Assembly: GCF_021560175.1 (NCBI RefSeq) | Contig: NZ_CP091110.1 | Span: 3,536,501-3,600,500 of the forward strand | DNA: 64,000 nt | Direction of reading: 5' to 3' | DNA from: Neobacillus drentensis | GTDB taxonomy: Bacteria; Bacillota; Bacilli; Bacillales; Cytobacillaceae | In this document: positions 27,684 to 36,425 of the stretch, one piece after another | Numbering within the stretch: the first letter of the stretch is position 1 | Layout: every line of letters begins with the position of its first letter | Position numbers and translations under genes: made by a program | The notes under the pieces: model-generated | The model's input: the letters and a program-made list of their open reading frames with translations, nothing else | Told to the model about the DNA's origin: nothing | Databases searched by the model: none

Positions 27684-28184
27684 TCATTTATCTATTTTTT
27701 TCCAAAGGTCATAAATGAATTCCTTAAACAATTCATTGAGTTGTGCCTTTTTTTGATTTTTTAACCATTCTACTTGATCAATGGGCAGCTTTAGTTTTAA
27801 ATGGATATCTTCATCTGGCATCTCTACTTTTCGTATTTCTTCTATTGTGATGCCTTCTTCAAGATTTGAAAACCAAGAATCATTCTCATTCACCAGGTCT
27901 AAAAAATAATAGTCATCGGGGTCATCAAGTTCACAAAATAAATTAAGCTGCGGCAAGCCCCCTGCTAGGACTTTTACATTCATAATCGAATGAACGACTC
28001 TGCCATCTTCTAATTCTATTTCAATGATAAGATTTTCTTCCTTTTTATATTTTTTTACGACAACCTCACTGACGATAAGGTCCAACTCTAAAGTAAATCC
28101 TGAACTTGCTTCAAACACATAAATCGCACTTTTAAATATATAGATGCTTTCCCCATCAATTTTCACTGATTTAACTTCTGCCAT
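27684..28184 (-). CDS. Conserved-looking hypothetical protein
   Basis: 166 residues, not recognised. The first 110 residues are beta-rich (SVKIDGESIYIFKSAIYVFEASSGFTLELDLIVS) and the last 50 helical (LKNQKKAQLNELFKEFIYDLWKKIDK). Acidic overall, no signal peptide or membrane segment. Start ATG 28184 with GGGGGAACC upstream. Its place 11 nt before the SDR gene suggests a shared transcript. Confidence 0.7.
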   Translation of the reverse strand: MAEVKSVKIDGESIYIFKSAIYVFEASSGFTLELDLIVSEVVVKKYKKEENLIIEIELEDGRVVHSIMNVKVLAGGLPQLNLFCELDDPDDYYFLDLVNENDSWFSNLEEGITIEEIRKVEMPDEDIHLKLKLPIDQVEWLKNQKKAQLNELFKEFIYDLWKKIDK

Positions 28185-28331
28185 AATGGTTCCCCCAAAA
28201 AGTTGTTAAAAAATATGTAATGGATTATCTATCATCATAACACCAAATGAGCTTTTTGAGGATGAAAAATGGCTGGGATAAGTTCTATTTATGGAGTAAA
28301 TACTATGAACACTAATAAAGGAGTGGTTACA

Positions 28332-28484
28332 ATGGCAAAAGAAAAAAAGAATCTAAGTAATGATAACAACAATTCCGGACAGCACCAAAAAACGTTAGAT
28401 GAAATTAAAAAAAAGAGTCCAATGGATTGGGGCGTATTAGATCTTGCGGAAGCTGTCCAGCATCAAACTACTAGGGAGGAATAA
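28332..28484 (+). CDS. Small hydrophilic protein, function unknown
   Basis: 50 residues from ATG 28332 (MAKEKKNLSNDNNNSGQHQK), behind AAAGGAGTGGTTACA; a longer frame upstream is ignored. Asn/Lys/Gln-rich start and an end with DWGVLDLAEAVQHQTTREE. No membrane segment or Cys. The composition recalls small spore-associated proteins of Bacillus, but there is no clear match. Followed by a hairpin at 28500. Confidence 0.65.
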   Translation: MAKEKKNLSNDNNNSGQHQKTLDEIKKKSPMDWGVLDLAEAVQHQTTREE

Positions 28485-28499
28485 ATTTATACACCAATT

Positions 28500-28523
28500 G
28501 GAGAGTGGTTAAAACCGCTCTCC
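28500..28523. terminator. Terminator between converging genes
   Basis: GGAGAGTGGTT and AACCGCTCTCC pair with one internal mismatch. It lies between the small gene and the PAS-GGDEF-EAL gene. Confidence 0.65.
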
Positions 28524-28551
28524 TATTCATATAAAATTAATCTACTTAAGA

Positions 28552-30705
28552 TCAAGTTAAAACAAGAGATTCATCATCGTTCACAAGCAGCCTTTTTACT
28601 TCTTGTGCTTCAACAGGTTTGCTAATATAGTTTCCTTGAGCAAAGTCGCAAGAACGATTGACAAGGAATTCATACTGTCCCTCATTTTCCACGCCCTCGG
28701 CAACGACGTCCATTTTCAAATTATGGGCTAAGGAAATAACAGCAGAGGCAATCTTTGCATCTGCGTCATCCTTTTCAATGTTAGCCATAAACGAGCGGTC
28801 AAGCTTAAGTGTATCAATCGGGAAAAATTTCAGATAGCTCAAGGAAGAAAATCCAGTGCCAAAATCGTCAATGGATATCTTAATCCCTACTTGTTTTAAT
28901 TTTTGTAAGACCGTCACGGCTTCTTCTGGATTTTTCATGACCAGCCCTTCTGTTACCTCCAATTCCAGTGAATCAGGTGATAAACCGGTCTCTTCAAGTA
29001 CGGATAGAATCATCTCCATCAGGTTCTGTCTTTGAAATTGTTTTGGTGACAAATTGACACTAATGGTGATATCTCCAAAGCCTGAATCCTGCCATTCTTT
29101 ACATTGCCTGCAGGCCTCCCGCATTACCCACTCACCAATTGGAACAATAAGGCCCGTTTCTTCGGCGATAGGGATAAAGGCATTTGGCAGAATAAGTTGA
29201 TCGAGTTTATTTTTCCACCGAATTAACGCCTCGACCCCTTTGATTTCACCTGTTTGTAAGTTTACTTTAGGCTGATAATGGAGAATAAATTCATTTTCAT
29301 CCAATGCCCTTCTTAACAGAATTTCTAGGTCCATCCGTTTATTCGCATGATGTTTCATCTCAGGATGATATAAACTATAACAGCTTCTTCCCAGTTCCTT
29401 AGAACCATACATCGCAAGGTCAGCATTTTTAATAAGCGAATTAAGGTCTGTCCCATCTTTCGGATAAAAACTAATCCCCATGCTGGTTGAGATATTGAGC
29501 TTTTGTCCCTTTATTAGGAAAGGGGCTGCCATCACTTCCATAATCCGATCGCAAATTTCGGTAATTTCTTTTTCACATGTTAATTGAGGGACCAGAGCGA
29601 TAAATTCATCCCCACCAAACCGGGCCAATTTAACCTCTCTATGCTCCGTCGCTGCTTGCAGCCTTTTTGAAACTTCCTGAAGAAGCAAATCACCCGCTTC
29701 GTGTCCCAAGCTATCATTTACCACCTTGAAATAGTCCAAGTCCAGTAAAATAAAACCCAAAAGGGTCGAGGGTTCATTCTTTTTTACGATATGTTCCTCT
29801 AAAATGGATTGAATGGCCCAACGATTGGGCAGATCGGTTAGGGCATCATGAAAGGCCATATGTTTGATTTGTGCTTCAGCCCTTTTTTTATCACGAATAT
29901 CTCGGCAAAGGGCAAAGTACATTTGATTTTCCCCAATATGAATGAGGCGAATATTGATATCAACCGGAATTTGAATATCAAGATTCCCCATCATAATATC
30001 GTCAAAATTACTGGAAGCATGCTCTTTGGAATCAATTTTTAAGTGTTTTATTTTTTCTGGAAGCTTGGAAAAGACCATTTCTGTACTCATGCTAAGCAGT
30101 TCTTCCTTAGAATAGTTTAATACTTCGCAAGCAGCCGGATTGACCTCCGTAAACATTCCGTCTGTTCCGATTAAGAAAAAACTATCCGCAGCCTGTTCTG
30201 TTAAACTTCGGAACTTCTCTTCACTCTCTTTTAGGCGATTTTCAGCTCTGACACGATCGGTAATCTCTAAAGCAAAACCAAGTAAAACGTCCTCATCCGA
30301 TTCATCAATATGGATGATAGTCTTTCCAGAAAACATATGATGTTCCTCGCCTTTGTATCCGCTTGGAAATTCCTTGGTGATTAGCTGCCGCTTCTTCCAA
30401 ACTTCAAGGTCATACGCTCGATTTAATTCGGCGATTTCACGGGGAAAGTAATCAAAAATCGTCTTTCCTACGATTTTATCTAAACTTACGCCATTTGACA
30501 GGCATACTTGTTTATTAGCATAAAGGGTGCGCCCTTCTGGATCTTCCAAGAAGATATTAATGGGTAAAGCGTCCAGTATACTTTGATATAATGATTCATT
30601 TATACGAATTTGCTTTGAAAGCTCCTGGTTCTGCTTTTCCAGTTCAGTTACCTGTAAACGCAGCTTTTCTAATTCATTTTCCTGCTGATTTGACTGAACG
30701 TTCAT
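28552..30705 (-). CDS. PAS-PAS-GGDEF-EAL c-di-GMP signalling protein
   Basis: 717 residues: a short coiled coil (5-38), PAS domain 1 (about 40-155), PAS domain 2 (about 165-285, EQAADSFFLIGTDGMFTEVNPAACEVL), GGDEF (about 290-450) with an intact FGGDEF, and EAL (about 465-705) with VEALIRW, DDFGTGFSSL and AEGVE. Both catalytic motifs are intact, so it could both make and break cyclic di-GMP. No membrane segment, hence a cytosolic sensor. Stand-alone gene with AGGAGGGTGTAG upstream. Confidence 0.93.
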   Translation of the reverse strand: MNVQSNQQENELEKLRLQVTELEKQNQELSKQIRINESLYQSILDALPINIFLEDPEGRTLYANKQVCLSNGVSLDKIVGKTIFDYFPREIAELNRAYDLEVWKKRQLITKEFPSGYKGEEHHMFSGKTIIHIDESDEDVLLGFALEITDRVRAENRLKESEEKFRSLTEQAADSFFLIGTDGMFTEVNPAACEVLNYSKEELLSMSTEMVFSKLPEKIKHLKIDSKEHASSNFDDIMMGNLDIQIPVDINIRLIHIGENQMYFALCRDIRDKKRAEAQIKHMAFHDALTDLPNRWAIQSILEEHIVKKNEPSTLLGFILLDLDYFKVVNDSLGHEAGDLLLQEVSKRLQAATEHREVKLARFGGDEFIALVPQLTCEKEITEICDRIMEVMAAPFLIKGQKLNISTSMGISFYPKDGTDLNSLIKNADLAMYGSKELGRSCYSLYHPEMKHHANKRMDLEILLRRALDENEFILHYQPKVNLQTGEIKGVEALIRWKNKLDQLILPNAFIPIAEETGLIVPIGEWVMREACRQCKEWQDSGFGDITISVNLSPKQFQRQNLMEMILSVLEETGLSPDSLELEVTEGLVMKNPEEAVTVLQKLKQVGIKISIDDFGTGFSSLSYLKFFPIDTLKLDRSFMANIEKDDADAKIASAVISLAHNLKMDVVAEGVENEGQYEFLVNRSCDFAQGNYISKPVEAQEVKRLLVNDDESLVLT

Positions 30706-30924
30706 CTACACCCTCCTCAAAATAGATACGATCTTGTATTTTATTTAAAGTAGATGGCTTTAAATTTAAAAAAATGAATGATTATATTTCTATTATATAA
30801 CATTATATAATAGGAATATTTGCACATATTTTTAATTAAGAAAGATTTATGAAGATGAAAGAAAAAAATGAAGAGCGAGCGTAGGTATTGTATAAAATAT
30901 CAGATTAAGGGCATTTTATAGATA

Positions 30925-31010
30925 GGACTTGTAGCTCAATGATAGAGCAACTTGCAGTCATCCTATGAAGACTGTAACGTATCTTGTGGGTTTGAATCCC
31001 ACCAAGTCCT
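30925..31010 (+). tRNA. Atypical tRNA-like gene with extended anticodon arm
   Basis: An 86-nt cloverleaf-like RNA. Acceptor: GGACTTG (30925-30931) with CAAGTCC (31003-31009), 7 perfect pairs, discriminator U, no encoded CCA. D arm: GCTC/GAGC with a 7-nt loop lacking GG. T arm: GTGGG/CCCAC with loop TTTGAAT. The middle arm (30950-30980) is abnormal: about 10 bp with one bulge (ACTTGCAGTC with GACTGTAACGT) and a 10-nt loop ATCCTATGAA, so no standard anticodon can be assigned. An intrinsic terminator follows. A tRNA pseudogene or a tRNA-like regulatory RNA are the alternatives. Confidence 0.6.
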
Positions 31011-31022
31011 TAATAATGAAGC

Positions 31023-31071
31023 AGCTCCAGACCTCATCGCCAATTGGATGAAGCTGGAGCTCTATGTTTTT
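31023..31071 (+). terminator. Intrinsic terminator of the tRNA-like gene
   Basis: AGCTCCAG (31023-31030) and CTGGAGCT (31054-31061) pair, with extra pairing inside, followed by a U-run (GTTTTTAT) only on the plus strand. The direction fits the tRNA-like RNA, not the flanking minus-strand genes. Confidence 0.8.
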
Positions 31072-31085
31072 ATATGGGTAACAGA

Positions 31086-32168
31086 TTAGATCCCGCCACC
31101 CTCGTCATGAATGGTGCTGTTTTCTTTACGAATGTTAGCATAAAGGCTTAACGTCCCTAAAGCAGCGATTAACGTACTCACGATTACGATAATGTTGTAA
31201 AAATTTGTCTTAATCAACAAATTAATCAATGTATAAGAAATAACCAAAGAAGCTAAAGGTGAAATCAGCCAGACTTTTAATATCTTTCTAATCACCGCTT
31301 TTTGCCAAAAGCCAATTCCTTTTTGTGATGCCCCGATACCTAAGATCCCACATGTGGTGACTTGAGTTAACGGAATCGGCAGCCCAAAGATGGAGGCAAT
31401 CGTAACTAGGGCTCCACCAGTAAATGAAACCGCACTGCCCTCTAATAAGGATAGTTTCGTGATTTTCTTCCCATTGGTTTCGATTACCCTGCCCCCCAAG
31501 AGAATTGCACCAATAGCTACAAATATTCCGCCGATCCAAATCCCTTTGGATGTAGATAGCATATCTGCTCCGACTAATGGTCCCACTGCATTGGCCACAT
31601 TGTTCATCCCTGCAGAAAAGGCTTCAAAGCACCCGCCCAAAACAAGGATTCGACCAAGCCATTTTTTCCATTTTCCTTGCTTTGTCAAACCTGGCCAGCG
31701 CTTTTCAGATTTGGCAATCAGCTTTCCAAAAATAAATGTAATGATAAAGGATACTACTGGAACAATGATCCAAAAGGCAATAATAACGATTAGACTATTA
31801 AGGAATAAACTCTTATAGGCAATTCCTGCACCGACGATTGCCCCAACGGTAACTTCACTTGTCGATAATGGGATTCCCATTAAGTTTGCAATAAACAGGG
31901 TTAGGGTTGCCCCAGCTAGAATAAGAACTACTAGTTCAATCGTAAGTATCTTCGAAGGAATAATCCCACTTCCTATTGTCTTAACGACCTCTCCGCCACC
32001 AAGAACGGCACCTAAAAAAGCGGCGATGGCAACTAACACCATAGCAAGCCATTTATTCCTTATCGCATCCGCACCATAGGCTGATCCCATTGATGCGGCA
32101 GTTCCGCTTGCTCCAATGTTCATTGCGAAGAAGAATGCTATGATAAAAGCTAAATACGTCCAAAACAT
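31086..32168 (-). CDS. PiT-family anion permease (CysP-like)
   Basis: 360 residues with about ten membrane segments and two PiT repeats. In place of the phosphate-carrier GANDxAN signatures it has MNIGASGTAASMGSAYG and SAGMNNVANAVGPLVGA, so the usual Asp is absent from both. That pattern is closer to the sulfate permease CysP of B. subtilis than to phosphate carriers. Substrate is inferred; phosphate remains possible. No sulfate-assimilation gene is adjacent. Confidence 0.8.
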   Translation of the reverse strand: MFWTYLAFIIAFFFAMNIGASGTAASMGSAYGADAIRNKWLAMVLVAIAAFLGAVLGGGEVVKTIGSGIIPSKILTIELVVLILAGATLTLFIANLMGIPLSTSEVTVGAIVGAGIAYKSLFLNSLIVIIAFWIIVPVVSFIITFIFGKLIAKSEKRWPGLTKQGKWKKWLGRILVLGGCFEAFSAGMNNVANAVGPLVGADMLSTSKGIWIGGIFVAIGAILLGGRVIETNGKKITKLSLLEGSAVSFTGGALVTIASIFGLPIPLTQVTTCGILGIGASQKGIGFWQKAVIRKILKVWLISPLASLVISYTLINLLIKTNFYNIIVIVSTLIAALGTLSLYANIRKENSTIHDEGGGI

Positions 32169-32426
32169 ATCAATCTCTCCTTATGTATGTCTATCTATCT
32201 AGCAGAATAAATCTCGCAATGTTCCGAAACTTCAATTCATACTATTCAGGTAGGATTAATTTTATATTATACAATTCCTTTTCTGAATAATCAACATCCA
32301 AATTACTTATGTCACAGAATTTTTTAAAAATTTTTTAAATGTGCTAGCTTGTGTGGAATTTGTTTTCTAGCTTTTAAAAAAAAGCTATAACCGATATGGC
32401 TATAGCATCTTTTCTTATTGTAAAAT

Positions 32427-33989
32427 TTATTGTTGCACCCTCAAAGCCACCCGGCGGATCTTTCCTGAATCGGTCTTAGGCAGTGCTTCCAAGTATTCAA
32501 TCACACGTGGATACTTGTATGGAGCAGTTAAGTTTTTTACAAAGCTTTGCAATTCTTTCGTTAACTCAGGTGTACCATCAACCCCATCTTTTAAGACCAC
32601 GCACGCTTTTACAACATTCCCTCTAACAGGATCAGGTGTTGCAACAACAGCACACTCTTTTACCGCTTTATGTTTCATTAATGCATCTTCCACTTCAAAA
32701 GGTCCAATCGTATAGCCGGAGCTGATGATGACATCATCCTTTCTTCCCTGGAACCAATAATAATTGTCCTCATCTCTATAAGCACGGTCTCCAGTTAAAA
32801 AGTAGTCACCAAGATAAGCGGCGGCAGTGGATTCTTGATTTTTGTAATAGTGTTGAAATAAGGCTGGGAAATCCTTTTTAATCGCAATCGTTCCAACTTC
32901 CTTTACAGGGGCTGGCTGGCCTTCTTCGTTAACAACCTCAATATAATCAGGCATTAATGGCTGGCCCATTGAACCCAATTTACTCTCATCAATATTCAAA
33001 TTAGCAATTAATAAAGTACTTTCAGTCTGGCCATAACCGTCACGGATAAGGATGTTAAATTCATTTTTAAAGACATCAATGACTTCACGGTTTAGTGCCT
33101 CACCTGCAGAAACTGCTGTATGTAATGAGGTCAGATCGAAATTTGAAAGGTCATCTAATTTTGCCATCATCCGATACTCTGTAGGTGTACAGCATAAAAC
33201 ATTGACCTTGTTGTCTTGAAGGAGCTGCAAGTATTTATGCGGCTGAAATCTTCCATTATAGACAAAGCCGGTTGCACCTGAACCTAATATCGATAAGAAA
33301 GGACTCCAAACCCATTTCTGCCAGCCTGGTGCAGCTGTTGCCCAAACAAGATCGTCTTCACTAATGTTGAGCCATTTTGAAGGGGCAATTCGTACGTGAG
33401 CATAACCCCAGCCATGACTGTGAACGACACCTTTTGGCTGCCCTGTGGTACCAGATGTGTAAGCTAAAAAGGCCACATCCTCTTTTAAGGTATCTGCATC
33501 GGTAAACGTTTCAGGCTCTTCTTCCATCAATGCTTCCATTGAGAGCCAATTAGGTACTTCTTGGCCGAAGGCAATCTTATATTGAAGGAAAGGTGTTTCG
33601 TCTGTGATATTTTCAAATTCTTGAATTAAATTATAGTAGGAAATAACAGCTTTCGCTTCGGAGTGATTCAAACGATAAACTAAATCTTTTGCACGAAGCA
33701 ATTCTGATGAAGGACTTATGACAATCCCTGCTTTTAAACAGGCTAAATAAATTACATAGGACTCGATTAATCGAGTTGACATGACAACGACGCGATCGCC
33801 TTTACGAAGACCTAGTTTCGTTAAAACATTAGCTAATTTGTTTGCCTTTTTATTCAGCTCATCATAAGTTAATGTCTTAGATTCGCCATTTTCATTTTCC
33901 CATTTCAAAGCGATTTTGTCAGATACATGCTTTGAAATTTCACTTGCTAAATTAAAGTGTTCTGGTGCTAACAATGATTTCAAATCCAC
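32427..33989 (-). CDS. Acyl-CoA synthetase, AMP-forming (MbcS/acetyl-CoA synthetase-like)
   Basis: 520 residues of the ANL superfamily. P-loop TSGTTGQPKGVVHSH, the A5 motif DGYGQTES, YFLTGDRAYRDEDNYYWFQGR (A7/A8) and the catalytic Lys in LPKTDSGKIRR. It activates a short or branched fatty acid as the CoA ester. GTG 33989 is taken as the start because GGAG lies 10 nt upstream; TTG 33998 is too close to that site. A FapR-like box lies 77 nt upstream. Confidence 0.85.
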   Translation of the reverse strand: MDLKSLLAPEHFNLASEISKHVSDKIALKWENENGESKTLTYDELNKKANKLANVLTKLGLRKGDRVVVMSTRLIESYVIYLACLKAGIVISPSSELLRAKDLVYRLNHSEAKAVISYYNLIQEFENITDETPFLQYKIAFGQEVPNWLSMEALMEEEPETFTDADTLKEDVAFLAYTSGTTGQPKGVVHSHGWGYAHVRIAPSKWLNISEDDLVWATAAPGWQKWVWSPFLSILGSGATGFVYNGRFQPHKYLQLLQDNKVNVLCCTPTEYRMMAKLDDLSNFDLTSLHTAVSAGEALNREVIDVFKNEFNILIRDGYGQTESTLLIANLNIDESKLGSMGQPLMPDYIEVVNEEGQPAPVKEVGTIAIKKDFPALFQHYYKNQESTAAAYLGDYFLTGDRAYRDEDNYYWFQGRKDDVIISSGYTIGPFEVEDALMKHKAVKECAVVATPDPVRGNVVKACVVLKDGVDGTPELTKELQSFVKNLTAPYKYPRVIEYLEALPKTDSGKIRRVALRVQQ

Positions 33990-34363
33990 TGTGGTCAATC
34001 TCCAATCTAATAATTTAAAAACACTTTTATAAATAATTCTGTGTCTTTTTCGAAATTTCTAAAAATTAGTACCTAGTAATAGTACAAGCCTTTAAAAATT
34101 ATATACTAATAATAATACCACTTTGAAATGGAATGTAAATTATTTAACTTCGAAGTTCACTTAATCTTAGTATTTATAAACAAGATATTTGGTATTCCCT
34201 TTTAGATTATTGATTTACCATTCGAATGCATTTTTTAAAATAGTAAGAATATTAGATTTAATACTTTAATGAATTAAAATTTTACTGTATTATTGTATTG
34301 AATCATCTTAAAAGAAAGATATACCACACAATAATTTTAGGAATTTCAAGGGGAATGGTGAAT
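33990..34363. other. Divergent intergenic region, AT-rich, with FapR-like box
   Basis: About 370 nt of AT-rich DNA between the acyl-CoA synthetase and the EIIC-like gene. TTAGTACCTAGTAATAG at 34066-34082 matches 13 of 17 positions of the FapR consensus (TTAGTACCTGATACTAA, from memory). No small gene with a ribosome site was seen. Confidence 0.4.
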
Positions 34364-35992
34364 ATGATGGAGGATTTTTTTGTAAAAAAGAAAGTTGCTA
34401 TTATAGCCAGCAGTGGAGGCAATCTATTTTACTTGGGGGGTAAAGATCCAGCAAAACTATTAGATGAACTTCTCATGCAGATTCAAGCTGCAGGCATGGA
34501 TTGTACATCGTTACAGTTTATTGCAGCAAAAGCTAGCATGGATAACATAAAGGATGATACACAGGCAGAATTATATAGTTGGGATGAACAAACAAACAGC
34601 CCTGTTGTAACAGCAGTTGGAACGATTGCTGAAGTCAACAAGGCGGCCTCTTTAATTGATAAGGAAATAGCTAAAAAAATTGATCATGGAGAAATCGATG
34701 CTCTCATTTTTATGAGTGCGGATCCTAAGGGAGCAAATATACATACTGTGGAAGCAGCTGCCAATAAGAAATTGCCTGCAACCGGAACTGGCGGAACCTC
34801 AATGGCCACGATCGCTTCAAAAGGGGTAAACGTCATTTCTACTTCTGGTACCACTGGTACAACGAATCGAACACGAGCTGTTACTTTCATTACTTCCTTA
34901 AGTAAGCATTTTGGCCTTTCTTACCGCCCAATCATCGGAAAGGCAGCTACTAATAACCAATTCGAACAATCATCTGCTTCAGTTATTAAACGAATTAACT
35001 TACGCGGAATGATGCTGTCTTCTCTCCCTGGTTTTATTGCGATGGCCTTGATTTTAGCTATTAGCAAGATTCCAGGATTGTCAGGGCTTAGTGAAGTGTT
35101 TGATCTAATGATTAACGCTCTCCCCATTGTATTAGCTGTTGTTGCCGCTAAACAAGTTGCTGAACTTGACGAGGTCTCGATTGTGGCGGGAATTGTTGCT
35201 GGAGTATTATCTGTTAAAGGTGGAATCATTGGAGGAATTATTGCAGGTATTCTCGCCGGACTTTTAGTTCAATACATATTTAGAAAATGCGTAGAATGGA
35301 GATTTCCTGCCACAACGGTTAATATTGCAGCAGGAGGAATCGCCGGATTGGCCTCCGGTTTAGCCGTTTACTTCCTTATCGCTCCGGTTGCATTATGGCT
35401 TGGCGGAGAAATTCGTGCTTTAATAGATTTCTTAGTTTCTACTAATGGTGTCTTGGCAGGATTAATAGCAGGGCTGTTAATTTGGCCGGCAATTATTGGC
35501 GGTGTTTATCATGCAGCTATTTTACCAATTGTCCTATTGGAGATGGAGAAGACTGGAAACAGCTTTTTAGGAGCAGTCGATATGGTTGGATTAGTAATGG
35601 TATCAGCTGGGATTACACTGGCCAATATTATTTCACCAAGAGACAAAGGCGAGGCAGCCGTTGCAGCTCCTGGTTTTGCTATAAACATGGGCTTTGGTAC
35701 CTTTGTTGAGGCTGCATATCCGTTTATGTTTTCCAACAAAATGATCTTTGCCGGCGCAATAATTTCATCAGGTTTCGGCGGTTTGCTTGTTGGATTTTTT
35801 GATGTACGTGGTACGGCTTATGTTCCATCTTTTATGGCCCCGTTTTTATCCAATAATGCAACAGGGTTTATCATTGCCATGGTTGGAAGTTTAATTTGTT
35901 CTTTTCTTATTACTTTCTTTGTAAATAAAATCTCTAGGAAAAATATCAAAAGCTTGGAAACCAAAAAGACATCAAATGAACTAGTGGGTTAA
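34364..35992 (+). CDS. PTS EIIC-like transporter with soluble N-terminal domain
   Basis: 542 residues. The N-terminal 205 residues are soluble and alpha/beta (KKVAIIASSGGNLFYLGGKD, then ALIFMSADPKGANIHTVEAAA and GTGGTSMATIASKGVNVIST); no EIIA or EIIB active site is evident. Residues about 230-525 form ten or so membrane segments rich in Gly/Ala (GIIGGIIAGILAGLLVQYIF, GVYHAAILPIVLLEME), resembling the PTS_EIIC_2/fructose-like group. ATG 34364 is chosen since AAGGGG is 10 nt upstream. Stand-alone gene, no PTS partner in the window. Confidence 0.65.
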   Translation: MMEDFFVKKKVAIIASSGGNLFYLGGKDPAKLLDELLMQIQAAGMDCTSLQFIAAKASMDNIKDDTQAELYSWDEQTNSPVVTAVGTIAEVNKAASLIDKEIAKKIDHGEIDALIFMSADPKGANIHTVEAAANKKLPATGTGGTSMATIASKGVNVISTSGTTGTTNRTRAVTFITSLSKHFGLSYRPIIGKAATNNQFEQSSASVIKRINLRGMMLSSLPGFIAMALILAISKIPGLSGLSEVFDLMINALPIVLAVVAAKQVAELDEVSIVAGIVAGVLSVKGGIIGGIIAGILAGLLVQYIFRKCVEWRFPATTVNIAAGGIAGLASGLAVYFLIAPVALWLGGEIRALIDFLVSTNGVLAGLIAGLLIWPAIIGGVYHAAILPIVLLEMEKTGNSFLGAVDMVGLVMVSAGITLANIISPRDKGEAAVAAPGFAINMGFGTFVEAAYPFMFSNKMIFAGAIISSGFGGLLVGFFDVRGTAYVPSFMAPFLSNNATGFIIAMVGSLICSFLITFFVNKISRKNIKSLETKKTSNELVG

Positions 35993-36011
35993 TCGTTTGA
36001 ATCGATAATTC

Positions 36012-36046
36012 AAAAAGGGAAAGGAGTAGTTTCCTTTCCCTTTTTT
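36012..36046 (+). terminator. Terminator of the EIIC-like gene
   Basis: AAAAAGGGAAAGGA and TCCTTTCCCTTTTTT form a 14-bp stem with a U-run. Confidence 0.9.
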
Positions 36047-36131
36047 ACCTATAGTTGGTTATCATATTAACGGCAATACAGAAAAGCTAAAACACGTTAC
36101 AGCATTAAAGCAGATAAACAAAAAAATAGAC

Positions 36132-36425
36132 CTATAATTCAAAATCCACAATAATACTATCTTCTAAGCCAATCTCCTTCAGATAACTAAATACCTCTTG
36201 ATGTGCTGGATGCGGACCATAATTGACTAAAGAAGTTCTGTCTTCAAAGCGGACCGTTAGGCCCATTTCATACCCCTGACTCCGGTTTGAAAAATTAGCC
36301 CCCTGCTGAATATCGACAATCCCAGGTATCACATTTTTTAGAGATAATGTCCGGCGAATTAATTCTTCCTTCTGTTCTTTAGTTGTTTTTGATGAAAATT
36401 TAAGTAAGACGATATGCTCAATCAT
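36132..36425 (-). CDS. Dabb-family (stress-responsive A/B barrel) protein
   Basis: 97 residues, a single ferredoxin-like Dabb domain: MIEHIVLLKFSSKTTKEQKE at the start and the signature YGPHPAHQEVFSYLKEI at residues 69-85. Members include stress proteins and small cyclases/decarboxylases of aromatic metabolism. The ATG overlaps the monooxygenase stop by 4 nt (ATGA), so both act in one pathway, probably oxidation of an aromatic ring. Confidence 0.88.
   Translation of the reverse strand: MIEHIVLLKFSSKTTKEQKEELIRRTLSLKNVIPGIVDIQQGANFSNRSQGYEMGLTVRFEDRTSLVNYGPHPAHQEVFSYLKEIGLEDSIIVDFEL

Noticed and set aside
30950..30985. Reading the tRNA-like locus as a normal class II tRNA (Leu/Ser type)
   Set aside because: A 17-nt anticodon arm starting after the D arm does not pair (ACTTG with CCTAT). 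Only the extended 10-bp arm gives a consistent fold.
33989..33998. TTG 33998 as start of the acyl-CoA synthetase
   Set aside because: The only GGAG lies immediately next to this codon; GTG 33989 has proper spacing. The choice remains uncertain by three codons.
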